A DNA stretch of 64,000 nt from Pollenia angustigena (taxonomy: Eukaryota; Arthropoda; Insecta; Diptera; Polleniidae): NCBI GenBank assembly GCA_930367215.1, contig OV884057.1:260046339-260110338 (forward strand), given 5' to 3'. Shown here piece by piece: positions 34,637-46,843 of the stretch (its first letter is position 1; each line of letters begins with the position of its first letter). Under the pieces are notes generated by a model, which saw only the letters and a list, made by a program, of their open reading frames with translations, was not told the origin of the DNA and made no database searches. Made by a program: the position numbers and the translations under genes.

Positions 34637-34773
34637 GCCCGGTAGGCCTGCTGGTAGGGAGCTAGTCTATCAGTGCCGTGGTTGAGGGTTCGATTCCCGC
34701 CAGAGACTCTGGTTTCTCTCCTGCAGACAAGCAAAGAGCTTCGTGGGATAAACTTAGGAAATTAAAAAAAAAA
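34637..34773 (+). mobile_element. tRNA-derived SINE, copy 2
   Basis: Starts GCCCGGTAGGCCTGCTGGTAG (box A-like), has box B GGTTCGATTCCC near 34688-34700, a shared CTCTCCTGCAGACAAGC tail, and ends in poly-A at 34764-34773. Boxes A and B are the internal RNA polymerase III promoter. Confidence 0.85.
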
Positions 34774-34822
34774 CCAAAACTAAAAAACAATTAAAAGTCA
34801 GTTGTTATGTTCTTTTATAATT

Positions 34823-35070
34823 AGCCATGTTCTGGAAATCAAATTTGACTAAAATTTAAAACGAACAAACTTTCAAAACGATCCTGTTGTGAAGGTTCAT
34901 AAAAATATTCCGATTAATATACGTCATACTTTGAGTACCACATATATTTATTAGAATTGCTTTAAAAATCATGAAAAACTACGATCATGTAAAAAAAATA
35001 ATAATTGAAAATCTCCTTTGATTTCGATTTCAATTTAACTCCATTTAAATTTCCGAATATGTTTAAATTA
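34823..35070. repeat. Repeat related to the GCCATGTTCTGG MITE
   Basis: Begins GCCATGTTCTGGAAATC and carries ACGTCATACTTTGAGTAC, both also present in the MITE at 53505-53693. The right inverted end is degraded here. Confidence 0.5.
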
Positions 35071-35758
35071 TTGTTTATTTAACGTAAAACAAATGCAGCT
35101 CAGAGTAACTTTTAAATTAATGCTTTTAAAAAATTTAAATAATGAAAATTATTAAACCATATTTTGACTTTAATTAAAGAAACATGTTTTCTTAATTAAA
35201 ATTATAAGTATCAAACGAACACACACATTCACAAAATATCTCATAAACACTGACATTTTTTCAAAATACTTCATTCACTCTTATAAATAAAGAGAATATC
35301 CTGTTTAACAAAACACAAGCAGAAACAGAAACAGATACAACCCAGCAATATTCCTTTATATGGATAAGTGATTAAAACAGGCTTCTCTATGTATGTAGTG
35401 GTAAGCAAAAGGGTAAAGCTTGAATACGTAGGCCTGTGTTGTTTTGGTATGTGTTATGTGATGGAATGTATAACAATTACTTTAGCTGCACTCCCCTCCA
35501 GATTTTCTTCCTGTCTTCTTGCTTGAATTTAATGTTTCTCTTACTCGTGAGTTACAAACGCTCTGGTTGCCTTCGTTCGTTTGTGATATTTTGTATTATG
35601 GGAATTTTAATTAGTAAAATCTTATAACAAATGATAAGCATTAAATGGGTTTTCATCTTATAAAAAATGGAAAGGGAAACATAAACGTATAAATATTATA
35701 TTCATGCTGCTAATGTAGCTCCTTTTCTTCTGGATTTTTTTTTTTACCACAACGGATA

Positions 35759-35819
35759 ATGTTGCTTCCTACTCAAGGAGATGACGACGTTTATGATTTT
35801 GCTGTCATCGGTAAACGAG
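35759..35819 (+). CDS. Candidate first coding exon of an unknown host gene
   Basis: An ATG at 35759 opens 61 coding nt (MLLPTQGDDDVYDFAVIGKR and a partial codon). They run exactly into a strong 5' splice site, GAG|GTAAGA (GT at 35820-35821). An in-frame TAA lies 48 nt upstream. Composition is less AT-rich than the flanks. It is the only stretch that looks like a non-transposon exon. I do not recognise the protein. Chance similarity to a donor site cannot be excluded, and no partner exon was found in the window. Confidence 0.35.
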
Positions 35820-36271
35820 GTAAGAACTTTCTTTATGTTGCTGTTGTTATTAAAATAATGTTTTCTTGTTAATGGTAAATATGCTGCTAATGTCATTTAA
35901 TGCTAACATGTGTTTTGTTCTCGTGCGAGTTATTTTGCTTTCAAATTTTGTGACATTATAAGATAATTCGTTTCAAGGCCATGTTGGGCTTATTTTAAGG
36001 CATTTTGTAGCATTAATGAATTTGAGATGGGTTGAAAAAAAACATTGGTTTTTTGTATTAAAATTTTAATTGGATGTACATACGTTCATACATATTATAT
36101 GGTATTTTAAAAACAAATTAAATTTTATGTGCACGAATTTAAAAATACTTATATTTATTAACTTTTTAAAATAAGCTGTAAGTAAAATATCATAGGGGTT
36201 TTAGCGCGAAATGAAACCTGACTATTGGACAAACAAAATTTCAAAAGACTTTTTAGCAGTTAAAGACTTCT

Positions 36272-36742
36272 TATACTGATCAACATCTACCATCAAAGAT
36301 GCAGAAAATGTGAAACACTAGTTTACAATGCTCACATCTAACATCTGCCATCTAACAAAAATGTCACCCTTTTTAAATTAAAAATTTTTTTCTCACAAAA
36401 GTGCCAAAATTTAAAAAGAAAACACAAATATGTATTTGCAGTTCAATTTGTTTGACAATATAAAAAATACTTAACTAAAAACATTGCAATAAATGAAAAA
36501 ACTTGACAAATGGTAACGCTGCTTTCAAAACAAACTTCTTTTTGTCAGTGATGCCACAATAAAAATAGAACTTATTGCCACTTTTCTAGTGAAGACACTA
36601 AAATAATCGAAAGATGAAGAATGGAATTAAGTGAGATAGGAACATCTTTTAAAAATTTTGGTTTTTAACTATTTGTATTTCTTATGGAAAGAAGTTAACA
36701 TCTTCGGAAATTGATGGTAGATGTTAGATGTTGATCAGTGTA
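36272..36742. mobile_element. 467-bp TA-flanked MITE, first copy
   Basis: The element 36274-36740 has inverted ends TACTGATCAACATCTA / CACTGATCAACATCTA and TA on both sides. An identical copy lies at 38767-39233 in the second half of the tandem duplication. No coding. Confidence 0.7.
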
Positions 36743-37158
36743 AAAAGGCTATTAGTTCGAGTTTACAAAAATAAACGAAAAAATATTTAATTAGTATTTA
36801 ATTCTAAATTCTTACCGGTCAATATGCTTTGGTGTAATTGATATCGCAAAGTGCATAAAGTATGTTTTTTATACAATGCTAATTTAAAGGCATTCCACCT
36901 TATCACAATACAAATATCTAATTGAAATAGTCTAGCAAAGCTAAAGATGTTAGAAAATGGTTATAGGAAACTTATATTTTATACATTCTTTACAATACAT
37001 ATCGTACTTGATCAAAAAGAGGGTACTAGTGAAATTTTTACTAATTTTACTTGTTTGAAAAAATCGATGCGTAATAGTCATATCTGCCCACTGCACAGTA
37101 CTTTGTTCCATATACAAAAATAAGGCGAAACAATGTTGTTCATATGTTTAAAAAAATT

Positions 37159-37510
37159 GCCCCTGCAAATAATAGGACCAGTCCAAACACGCCAGAAGGG
37201 ACTAGGACTAGTCCAAAAGTAACCCAAACGTATGGAAAAAACATGGTATATTTAACATTACGATGTCCTAGGGCAGGACCATACAACCCACTAAGGAGTA
37301 GTTTTAAAACTACTCCATGGTATACTCAAGAGGATTAGTTTTGAAGTCGTTTAAAAACGAAAGCATGTCGTTAAAAAACGAAGACATGTCGTCTCACTAC
37401 AAACACTTTTTAACAACGACATGGTCCATGCTTGCATTACATCGGACCAGTCCATGGAGTAGTCCATTTTATTAAAATGGATCAGGTGGTCCAATTTTAT
37501 TTGCAGGGGC
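37159..37510. mobile_element. Palindromic element with GCCCCTGCAAATAA ends, first copy
   Basis: Inverted ends GCCCCTGCAAATAA and TTATTTGCAGGGGC. The interior contains GGACCAGTCC, AGTAGTTTTAAAACTACTCCATGG and other short palindromes. The 64-codon open frame across it (37144-37338) is repeat-derived and I do not call it a gene. It is duplicated at 39652-40003. Target duplication not clear. Confidence 0.6.
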
Positions 37511-40500
37511 TGTACTGTATTCGTATCTTAATAAATGCCATGTACATTTTTACAAGAAAAATTAAACTTAATTCATGAAAAGAAGTAACACAATTTTCAA
37601 GTTAGTAGTTGGTAAAAAAGACTTTATTTAAAGTATGTATTAGTAATGCTCTGGATGAATCTTAAAAAAGTGTTGCCGTAACAAAAAAAAGTAAAAAAAA
37701 AAAAAAAATAAAAAAACTGATTGAATACTTTTTTCAATTTTCTCTGCCTTTTAATAAACCAATTGTCCGCCATTAAGAATCAAAAGAGAAACTAACCACA
37801 TTGTAGTTCTAACTTAGAGATATATGATATGTTTTAGAGGCCAAAATTTATTATTTTTTATAATATACTACTTTATATTAAAAGCCATAAATATTTTTCT
37901 GTACAATAAAATTAACCTACTTTCTTTGTTATGTGTTTAAAAATTAACGTTGCACCGTTTTTTTTTTAAGAATACATATATGCTCCGTTGCCAATTTCTA
38001 TTGATGTAAAGAAAAAAATTTACCACATTTTGAGTTTAAGTGTAATTTTTTGTGCTTTTTCCGGAAAACCAAATTGTACTTGTGCTTTATATTTTTGTAT
38101 AAAATATATTTAAATTATGTTTATTAAATAAATATCAAATATTTTCCCATCGTAAATATTTTCCTAAAAGGACATACATACATGTATAAGAAATTCATAT
38201 CCTTCAGTTTGTTTGGCACTAAACCCTTTTATATTTATAATTAAATAATTTAAATGGAATATAGCGTAGTGCTTTTATATTTTTGTGATCTTTATAACAA
38301 AAGGATATTTTAAAATACAAAAGTAATTGCTAGAAATTATAAAAAGTGAAGAACATAAATTTAAACATTATATTTAGTTGGATTTGGTAATTTTCAACAA
38401 TTCAACATAAAAAGTGTTGCCGAATTAAATTTTTTAAAATTTGTTTATTATTATCATAATATTATTAGTCTGAGTCAACTTTTTCTATTTTTGTACAATT
38501 TTGTTCTACATCAAAGTATTGTGCGCTGTACGGCTTAAAAATTTGTTTTCATGTGCTCTTTTAAATTTCAAGTTAATACCCTCTTGTTGATCAATTGCAA
38601 TATAAATATTAAAGAAATGATATCGCAAAAGTTTTAGAAATCAAATTAATATCCTCAAAATGAAACCCTTGTGAAAATATTATATGTGTATGATTGCTAT
38701 AAGCTTATCCTCGTTATAACAGAAGAAGCATACGAAAATAATACACAAGCAGTTAAAGACTTCTTATACTGATCAACATCTACCATCAAAGATGCAGAAA
38801 ATGTGAAACACTAGTTTACAATGCTCACATCTAACATCTGCCATCTAACAAAAATGTCACCCTTTTTAAATTAAAAATTTTTTTCTCACAAAAGTGCCAA
38901 AATTTAAAAAGAAAACACAAATATGTATTTGCAGTTCAATTTGTTTGACAATATAAAAAATACTTAACTAAAAACATTGCAATAAATGAAAAAACTTGAC
39001 AAATGGTAACGCTGCTTTCAAAACAAACTTCTTTTTGTCAGTGATGCCACAATAAAAATAGAACTTATTGCCACTTTTCTAGTGAAGACACTAAAATAAT
39101 CGAAAGATGAAGAATGGAATTAAGTGAGATAGGAACATCTTTTAAAAATTTTGGTTTTTAACTATTTGTATTTCTTATGGAAAGAAGTTAACATCTTCGG
39201 AAATTGATGGTAGATGTTAGATGTTGATCAGTGTAAAAAGGCTATTAGTTCGAGTTTACAAAAATAAACGAAAAAATATTTAATTAGTATTTAATTCTAA
39301 ATTCTTACCGGTCAATATGCTTTGGTGTAATTGAGATCGCAAAGTGCATAAAGTATGTTTTTTATACAATGCTAATTTAAAGGCATTCCACCTTATCACA
39401 ATACAAATATCTAATTGAAATAGTCTAGCAAAGCTAAAGATGTTAGAAAATGGTTATAGGAAACTTATATTTTATACATTCTTTACAATACATATCGTAC
39501 TTGATCAAAAAGAGGGTACTAGTGAAATTTTTACTAATTTTACTTGTTTGAAAAAATCGATGCGTAATAGTCATATCTGCCCACTGCACAGTACTTTGTT
39601 CCATATACAAAAATAAGGCGAAACAATGTTGTTCATATGTTTAAAAAAATTGCCCCTGCAAATAATAGGACCAGTCCAAACACGCCAGAAGGGACTAGGA
39701 CTAGTCCAAAAGTAACCCAAACGTATGGAAAAAACATGGTATATTTAACATTACGATGTCCTAGGGCAGGACCATACAACCCACTAAGGAGTAGTTTTAA
39801 AACTACTCCATGGTATACTCAAGAGGATTAGTTTTGAAGTCGTTTAAAAACGAAAGCATGTCGTTAAAAAACGAAGACATGTCGTCTCACTACAAACACT
39901 TTTTAACAACGACATGGTCCATGCTTGCATTACATCGGACCAGTCCATGGAGTAGTCCATTTTATTAAAATGGATCAGGTGGTCCAATTTTATTTGCAGG
40001 GGCTGTACTGTATTCGTATCTTAATAAATGCCATGTACATTTTTACAAGAAAAATTAAACTTAATTCATGAAAAGAAGTAACACAATTTTCAAGTTAGTA
40101 GTTGGTAAAAAAGACTTTATTTAAAGTATGTATTAGTAATGCTCTGGATGAATCTTAAAAAAGTGTTGCCGTAACAAAAAAAAGTAAAAAAAAAAAAAAA
40201 AATAAAAAAACTGATTGAATACTTTTTTCAATTTTCTCTGCCTTTTAATAAACCAATTGTCCGCCATTAAGAATCAAAAGAGAAACTAACCACATTGTAG
40301 TTCTAACTTAGAGATATATGATATGTTTTAGAGGCCAAAATTTATTATTTTTTATAATATACTACTTTATATTAAAAGCCATAAATATTTTTCTGTACAA
40401 TAAAATTAACCTACTTTCTTTGTTATGTGTTTAAAAATTAACGTTGCACCGTTTTTTTTTTAAGAATACATATATGCTCCGTTGCCAATTTCTATTGATG

Positions 40501-41347
40501 TAAAGAAAAAAATTTACCACATTTTGAGTTTAAGTGTAATTTTTTGTGCTTTTTCCGGAAAACCAAATTGTACTTGTGCTTTATATTTTTGTATAAAATA
40601 TATTTAAATTATGTTTATTAAATAAATATCAAATATTTTCCCATCGTAAATATTTTCCTAAAAGGACATACATACATGTATAAGAAATTCATATCCTTCA
40701 GTTTGTTTGGCACTAAACCCTTTTATATTTATAATTAAATAATTTAAATGGAATATAGCGTAGTGCTTTTATATTTTTGTGATCTTTATAACAAAAGGAT
40801 ATTTTAAAATACAAAAGTAATTGCTAGAAATTATAAAAAGTGAAGAACATAAATTTAAACATTATATTTAGTTGGATTTGGTAATTTTCAACAATTCAAC
40901 ATAAAAAGTGTTGCCGAATTAAATTTTTTAAAATTTGTTTATTATTATCATAATATTATTAGTCTGAGTCAACTTTTTCTATTTTTGTACAATTTTGTTC
41001 TACATCAAAGTATTGTGCGCTGTACGGCTTAAAAATTTGTTTTCATGTGCTCTTTTAAATTTCAAGTTAATACCCTCTTGTTGATCAATTGCAATATAAA
41101 TATTAAAGAAATGATATCGCAAAAGTTTTAGAAATCAAATTAATATCCTCAAAATGAAACCCTTGTGAAAATATTATATGTGTATGATTGCTATAAGCTT
41201 ATCCTCGTTATAACAGAAGAAGCATACGAAAATAATACACAAAACAAGTTTTACAAATTCGTTTAGTAAAGATAACGGTTAGTGTTAACAGCTTTTGCGT
41301 GTCGCTTATTATTCATTATCGTAGAACAAGGTCAACAAGACAAGATT

Positions 41348-41490
41348 GCCCCGGTAGGCCAGCTGGTAGTGAGCTAGTCTATCAGCGCCGGGGCTGCGGG
41401 TTCGATTCCCACCAGAGACTTTGGTTTCTTTCCTGCAGACAAGCGTAGAGCTTTGCGGGAATAGCTTGGAAAATTAAAAAAAAAAAAAAA
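41348..41490 (+). mobile_element. tRNA-derived SINE, copy 3
   Basis: Starts GCCCCGGTAGGCCAGCTGG, matching the RNA polymerase III box A. It has box B GGTTCGATTCCC (about 41399-41410) and a tail with CCTGCAGACAAGCGTAGAGC, and ends in poly-A at 41476-41490. It is the best preserved of three copies. The conserved non-tRNA tail defines the family; the partner LINE is not identified. Confidence 0.88.
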
Positions 41491-43180
41491 CATGAGAATG
41501 ACATACTAGAAGACATACTGAGGATAGCTCAATACAAATAGTCGACGAAATTTTCATAGAAATCTTGGCGAGGTCACACAAAACGAGATAAACGATAATG
41601 ATAATGTCTTTAATGATTTCGTCAACGACTGCATACTATTAATGGTATTAATGGTTTTCTATTTCAGACAATTTTTCCATGTGCTTCTTCAGTATAGTTG
41701 CAATTTTACGTCGCTCGTGTTATTTTTGTTACATGTTCAACTTTTATAAGAAATTCCTTAATTGACAGTGAAGTATAAACTGCATGTTATCCATTTTCCA
41801 GCCCGCGGCTACCATCATCAACATTCTGTGCTAATTCCTAAATTGTATTGTTGGTATTTAAATCAAAAATTAAAAAAAATTTTTTGAGAATCTTCAGCTA
41901 CCCAAACAAAGTGATTTAAAAGCATTTTACGGCAGAAGAAAACTTGAACAATGTCAATTATACTGTCCATATAGAGTTTGATAAAAAAATATATATAACA
42001 TTTGAAGAGCCACGACATTCTCTTACTACGAAGCAGGTTTTAAGGGAGCATATTGAAGAATAACGGTAGCAAAAAAAATTTTGTGTGTAAAGATAATCAT
42101 TACTTTCAACCATTCTTATATTAGCATACTTTAAAAACAGTTGTGTATAATAAGAGTTTCTCAAGCATTGTTGAAAAATGCTTGAAAATTCACATTATAT
42201 AAACATTATTACAAACAAGATTACGAAAAGCTTTTTATTTATATAAGCTTGTTTTCAAGTTGTATTGCAGTTTGATTGCTATGTTGTTTGCTGGAAAGTG
42301 AAAAGTTTCCAATAACAATATTTATGTGATAAACTTTAGGAAGTCTTATTATGATAAATATATAAACTGAAGATAAGTTAAATTGGTCAATGCCGGTAGA
42401 TCTTTAGCTCAAGTACAAATCATTTCTCGAAGGCAGGGACTTCAAAACAAAAGCAGAAAAACCAAATAAGATTTAAATGGCATTTACAAAAAATCAATAG
42501 AATCTTTGATTTATGAAAGATGTTGAAGAACAACATTATTACATTTTACGTTAATTTTTTATAAAATGTTCCGTTTTATGAACCCGCACATATTTTATGA
42601 AGTACGAGTATTTTTTAACCCGCCCATATTTTATGAAAGACGTGTATCAAATTTGTATAATTTTTTACAAGGTCAGAAAAAATCCTAACAAATCAGTTTT
42701 TTTAAAAGAAGAATAAAAAAATATGCGTTTGAAACAGGCCACGAATTTTAAATTTGTTTTTAAAGTCCCGTAAGAAAAACAGAAAACAAAATCAATTATT
42801 CATATTTTTAATGAGGAATTTGAAGAAAAATCATTAGTTACTAAAGCAACGTGAAAAAACTCATTTAAGGTAGTGTGTGCTTCGAAATTAAATTCGTGTA
42901 TTAAATGTTTGATACAATTTTTGCGTTGCCTTATTTCCATTTAATTTTTTTTTTTATAAAAAAATAATACAATTTATGTTTCAGAAATAAAAATAATTGA
43001 TGTTTTGATAACAACACAAACAACGATATATTGCTGCCAATATGACTCTACCATGGCTGACAGTGTTGCGATACAACAGAAAAATTATGCTTAGAATGAA
43101 ATTAATACCCCAAGTGGAAAAATAATGAGAAATTGTTGAAGATGAAAAAAATAACTTCATATCCGGTCATAGCGAACTTA
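41491..43180. other. No gene visible
   Basis: AT-rich. A short repeat AACCCGC(A/C)CATATTTTATGAA occurs twice near 42580-42640. A fragment near 42024-42055 (TTACTACGAAGCAGGTTTTAAGGGAG) matches arms at 47750 and 47960. Confidence 0.45.
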
Positions 43181-43451
43181 ATAATAACGTACATTTGTTA
43201 AAATAATTTTTTAATTCATAATAAAAATATCATCATTTTTATAAAATATAAAGAACGTTAACAAGGTTTAGTTTTTATATTTTTTAAAATAATTTTACCT
43301 AAAAATCTTTTGCACAATAAAAACACACTCGAAAAAAATACAAGACCGGTTGCTTTCGTTAACAATTCAGAAATAATAAGATTTTACAATATAAAGTTAT
43401 CACATATTTAACATAATTAATTCATTAAAAAAATGTAATGTTCAATACAAA

Positions 43452-44648
43452 ACAAGTTAGAGTGCTATATTCGGCTGTGCCGAATCTTTGATACCCTCCA
43501 CCGACAGTTCGAATGTTTAAGGAGTAATATCTGTATGATGGATGTCATTATTATCTTACATAGCGTCTTCACCTGACGATTTTTTGTCATACCAAACGTC
43601 AAAGTCTATATAAAAAAAACTCGAAAATTTTTGTCTGCGTTTTTTTAATATGAAGTTTAACGTTTGGTATGACAAAAAATTGTCAGGTGAAGACGCTATG
43701 TTAAACTGTGACGGTTTGTTATTAATTATGGTTTTAGGCGACTAAACTGTTTTCCGGTAGTAGGGTTTATATGGGGCCTTTCTAGTCCTTTAAAACTGTG
43801 ACGTACCAATTTATGTTATGCTAGCATTATTAATTATGGTTTAAGGTGTACTAAACTGTTTTCCGGGACTAGGGTTTCTATGGGGCCTAGGGTAACTTAT
43901 GTACCGATCTTCACGAAATTTCACAGTATCATTTATAGTCCTATAAAACTGTGACGAGCCAAAATTTGTTATGATTGCATTATTTTTAACGGTTTTAGGC
44001 GTACTAAACTCTTTTCCGGTAGTAGGGTTTATATGGGACCTAAGGTAAATTATGGACCGATCGTCACGAAATTTCACATTGTTATTTCTAGTCCTAAAAA
44101 ACTGTGACGTACCAAATTTTGTTACGCTAGCGTTATTTTTTACGGTTTTAGGCGTACTAAACTGTTTTCCGGGAGTATTGTTTATATGGGGCTTAGGATA
44201 AATTATGGACGGATCATCACGAAATTTAACAGCGTGATTTCCAGTCAAATAAAACAAATTTTTGCAAAATCTTATCTCATTCCGGGCCTTGTTCCAGCAT
44301 TTATGTTATTTTTTGTAACAAAATTATCAATTTTTTTAGGTGGTGGTTCCACATTTTGATTCATAGCTCTGGTCCTACTGAACCAATTTTGCTGGATTTC
44401 AATCCCAAACTGCTTAGGATAACTACAAGCAGTTTGGCTTCAAGTTTGTTAATTTCTTTTGAGTTGTTCAAAATTGAGCGTGTTTTCAACAGACGGACAG
44501 ACGGACATGGCTAAATCGACTTAGAATTACTCAAGGACCCAGAATATATATACTTTATGGGGTCTGAGATGAATAATAAAAAAGTTTCACACGGAATGAC
44601 AAACTTAATATACCCTCTTCCCAACTAATAGTGGAGGGTATAAAAAGT
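43452..44648. repeat. Dispersed repeat with hairpin and tandem core
   Basis: Starts near TTAGAGTGCTATATTCGGC and ends GGAGGGTATAAAA. It contains a perfect-looking 46-bp hairpin (arms about 43558-43603 and 43660-43705, including GCGTCTTCACCTGACGATTT). About four 140-170-bp tandem units follow between 43710 and 44250 (GTACTAAACTGTTTTCCGG...ACTGTGACG). The open minus-strand frame 44257-43841 is only a translation of these units. The ACGGACAGACGGAC and ACCCAGAATATATATAC motifs near the end are shared with 17400-17880. Confidence 0.65.
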
Positions 44649-44715
44649 AGTAAAATAAAACAAAATTTAAAATATTGATCTAACACACACTACTGATAAA
44701 CTGAAATTTATTGTT

Positions 44716-44783
44716 GATGGAATAAGCTATTCCTATGCGCATTTCACTGGTGTCTTAGGTCAGATAATCAGGAAACTTCATCC
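44716..44783 (-). ncRNA. Hammerhead-ribozyme-like motif (best preserved copy)
   Basis: On the minus strand, strand 1 of stem I is GATGAAGTTTC and is followed by core CTGATTA (one base from CTGATGA). Stem II is CTG..CAG, followed by GAAA. A short palindromic stem III ATGCGCAT then leads to A as the possible cleavage position, and strand 2 is GGAATAGCTTATTCCATC. Strand 1 pairs with strand 2 as GTTTC/GGAAT and GATGAA/TTCCATC with one bulge. Stem order fits a type I hammerhead with the minimal stem III known from retroelement ribozymes that act as dimers. Other copies keep CTGATGA intact. Oddities are a U/U mismatch at the base of stem II and the mutated core. Confidence 0.45.
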
Positions 44784-44989
44784 AAAGGTTTTAGAAAAAC
44801 GAATGATTTTATTCAAATAAAACTGTTAAGCGAATAAAAGTTATAAGCACTAGTTTAAATTGTAACAACATCAAAGCTTAAACAAGAACAACAGTAATAA
44901 ACAGCGAGTGTGAACAGTGTTTTGCATTTCTCTCAGCAAACTCACGAAGTTCATCGGCTGTTTGAACCATACAGTGTATAAGAGGGCCG

Positions 44990-46046
44990 CACAATTTTAT
45001 TTATTTATTTATTCATAATCTGTAATCCTATCTGGCTAAGTTGATTATAAAGTTATAATGCGACACGTTCATTTGATTGAACTTATATTCAGAAATAGAA
45101 GTTTCTTAAATAACTTAATACTATAATTTTGTTATATATATATGGATTGTTTCCCTACACCCAGAGAAAAACATGTTTAAATATGGTCACCTCCAAGCAA
45201 ACTATTTTAAAAGAAAATTTTAAACATATTTTGTATAATATAACCATATTATTGTCAGTGATAACCATATTATGGTTAAATAAGGCCTCCATCAAAAAGC
45301 CCCAACCATATTATTGTTGCCTCCAAACATGCTATGATCAATAATAACTAAAATTTGTTAAACACTTACAATAGCATGGTTGGTTTTCAACCATAGTATG
45401 TTGCTCTTGCAAAAGGGGAAAATACTATTGTAAATTTCAAAACGAATTATTATCATATTTAACCATAACATTTTTAGAGGCAACCATAATATGGTTGTGG
45501 GTACTTGATGGAGGACTAATTTAAGCATAATATGGTTGTCGCTGACAATTATATGGTTGTATTAACCAAAATATGTTTAAAATTTTCTTTTAAAATAGTG
45601 TGATTGGAGGTGACCATATTTAAACATGTTTTTTCTCTACGTGTATAAACACAAAGTCAAACCATTATCAACATTATTACTTACAATACTCCACGATAAG
45701 TAAACACGTAAACTTTTTTTAAATTCATTTATCGAATGTGCAAAATGTCTTTCGTCATATGGTATTCTGTAGTTTTATATTCTACAAGCTCTTACAACAA
45801 ACGAACGATTGAGATCTAGATGATCTTCCAAACACAAATCGTGAGGTAATATAGGCAGGTGTTGCAAACTTTACAGTTTTATAAAAAAGCAACATTGCGC
45901 TTGTCTTAACAAACTCATCAAAGGATAGACATAATAAGTCCTTAACATACGAAGATACATGATCCCGTACTTGCAATCCGTATACGAAACGAACAATTCT
46001 ATTAAAATACCTTCTAATACGACCCAGACACATGTACAATTTCTAT
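44990..46046 (-). mobile_element. LINE fragment (RT C-terminus) in repeat copy 1
   Basis: The minus-strand frame 46039-45782 encodes RRYFNRIVRFVYGL..RDHVS, then LSFDEFVKTSAMLLFYK and FVFGRSSRSQ. This is the region downstream of the RT in Jockey/L2-type LINEs. The element ends at about 44997 in a (TTTA)n / AATAAATAAA tail. The target sequence ACAATT occurs on both sides (about 44987-44993 and 46035-46041). Repeat copy 2 shows one uninterrupted ACAATT site. It is a different family from the LINEs at 10.4 kb and 57.8 kb and is itself split by a MITE. Confidence 0.75.
45156..45645. mobile_element. 486-bp foldback MITE (CACGCAGAGAAAAA family)
   Basis: The element 45158-45643 is almost wholly palindromic, with arms of about 230 bp starting CACCCAGAGAAAAACATG / CACGTAGAGAAAAAACATG and continuing TTTAAATATGGTCACCTCCAA. 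It is flanked by TA at 45156-45157 and 45644-45645. It is nested in the LINE of the previous entry. Repeated AACCATATTATGGTT motifs fill the arms. Confidence 0.85.
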
Positions 46047-46335
46047 TGAACACAAATTAAAAAAATCATTGAAAAATTTTCAAACTCTATGCCGTAGCGT
46101 TGCCATCAGAAACAAATACTGATTCAAATGCTTTACTATTCTGCCCTCCTAAGAAAGAAAAATTATCGAATTGTGCTCGCGAGAAGAATTTTTTCCTACC
46201 CTGCTCAAAACTACTAAAATGGAGATGTGACTTTCTTTCTTAGGAGGACAGTTTAGTTAGAGTGCGGATATATAAAAATCTCTCAAATACAAACAAGGTA
46301 CTGAAAAATAGAAATAGAAAATACTCTCTATAATT

Positions 46336-46494
46336 AGTTAGCCGGGAGTAACAGTAACTTAACCTAACCGTTAAAAAGTAAGATCAATCTATTTCTTACA
46401 GATTGAGACCTAACATCTTACTGCTGACTTTAATTGTTCTAATTGCTTTACATAAGCAGCTGATTTGCAACGTTACTGTTATTCCCGGCTAACT
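46336..46494. mobile_element. 159-bp MITE with AGTTAGCCGGGA ends
   Basis: Inverted ends AGTTAGCCGGGAGTAACAG and CTGTTATTCCCGGCTAACT (one mismatch) continue as GTAAC. It is absent at the matching place in repeat copy 2 (about 48400). Target duplication ambiguous because the ends are palindromic. Confidence 0.65.
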
Positions 46495-46843
46495 GAGCCT
46501 TTAACATTGCTTTTTTTAGTAAATTTATTAAATCGTTCAATTTGTTCTTAGATCTATTCGGAACTTCGCTCCACTTCATCTACAGTGTTTTTAAAATAAT
46601 GATGCAATCGCTGAACCGTTAAGGAGATTCTGCAAAATTTTTAGTGATTTATATAACTTCATTGATTTCTGTGAATGTAAATATCTTTTGTTCTTGAATG
46701 TAAGCTTTATAAAATAACTTTATAATAACGTACATTGGTTAAAATATTTTTTTTATTCATAATAAAAGTATCATCATTTTTATAAAATATAAAGAATTGT
46801 AACAAGGTTTAGTTTTGATGTGCTGACACTGAAATTTATTGTT

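Larger units (their letters stand above)
36256..41242 (+). repeat. Tandem duplication, two 2.49-kb copies
   Basis: Copy 1 is 36256-38748 and copy 2 is 38749-41242, head to tail with no spacer. By eye they differ by one base (T at about 36849, G at about 39342) and one base in the poly-A run near 37690/40190. Both copies include the same two MITE-like elements. The near identity implies a very recent event or an assembly artefact. Confidence 0.92.

Noticed and set aside
37144..37338. 64-codon open frame present twice (also 39637-39831)
   Set aside because: It lies in a palindromic element inside the tandem duplication. Its repetition is explained by the duplication and its residues by short palindromes.
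43841..44257. 138-codon open frame with internal repeats
   Set aside because: It is a translation of noncoding 140-170-bp tandem units. The repeat period and drift are at the DNA level and no start context or motif supports a protein.
45782..46053. Two overlapping minus-strand open frames as separate genes
   Set aside because: Only the 46039-45782 frame carries LINE motifs. The other is its shadow in a different frame.
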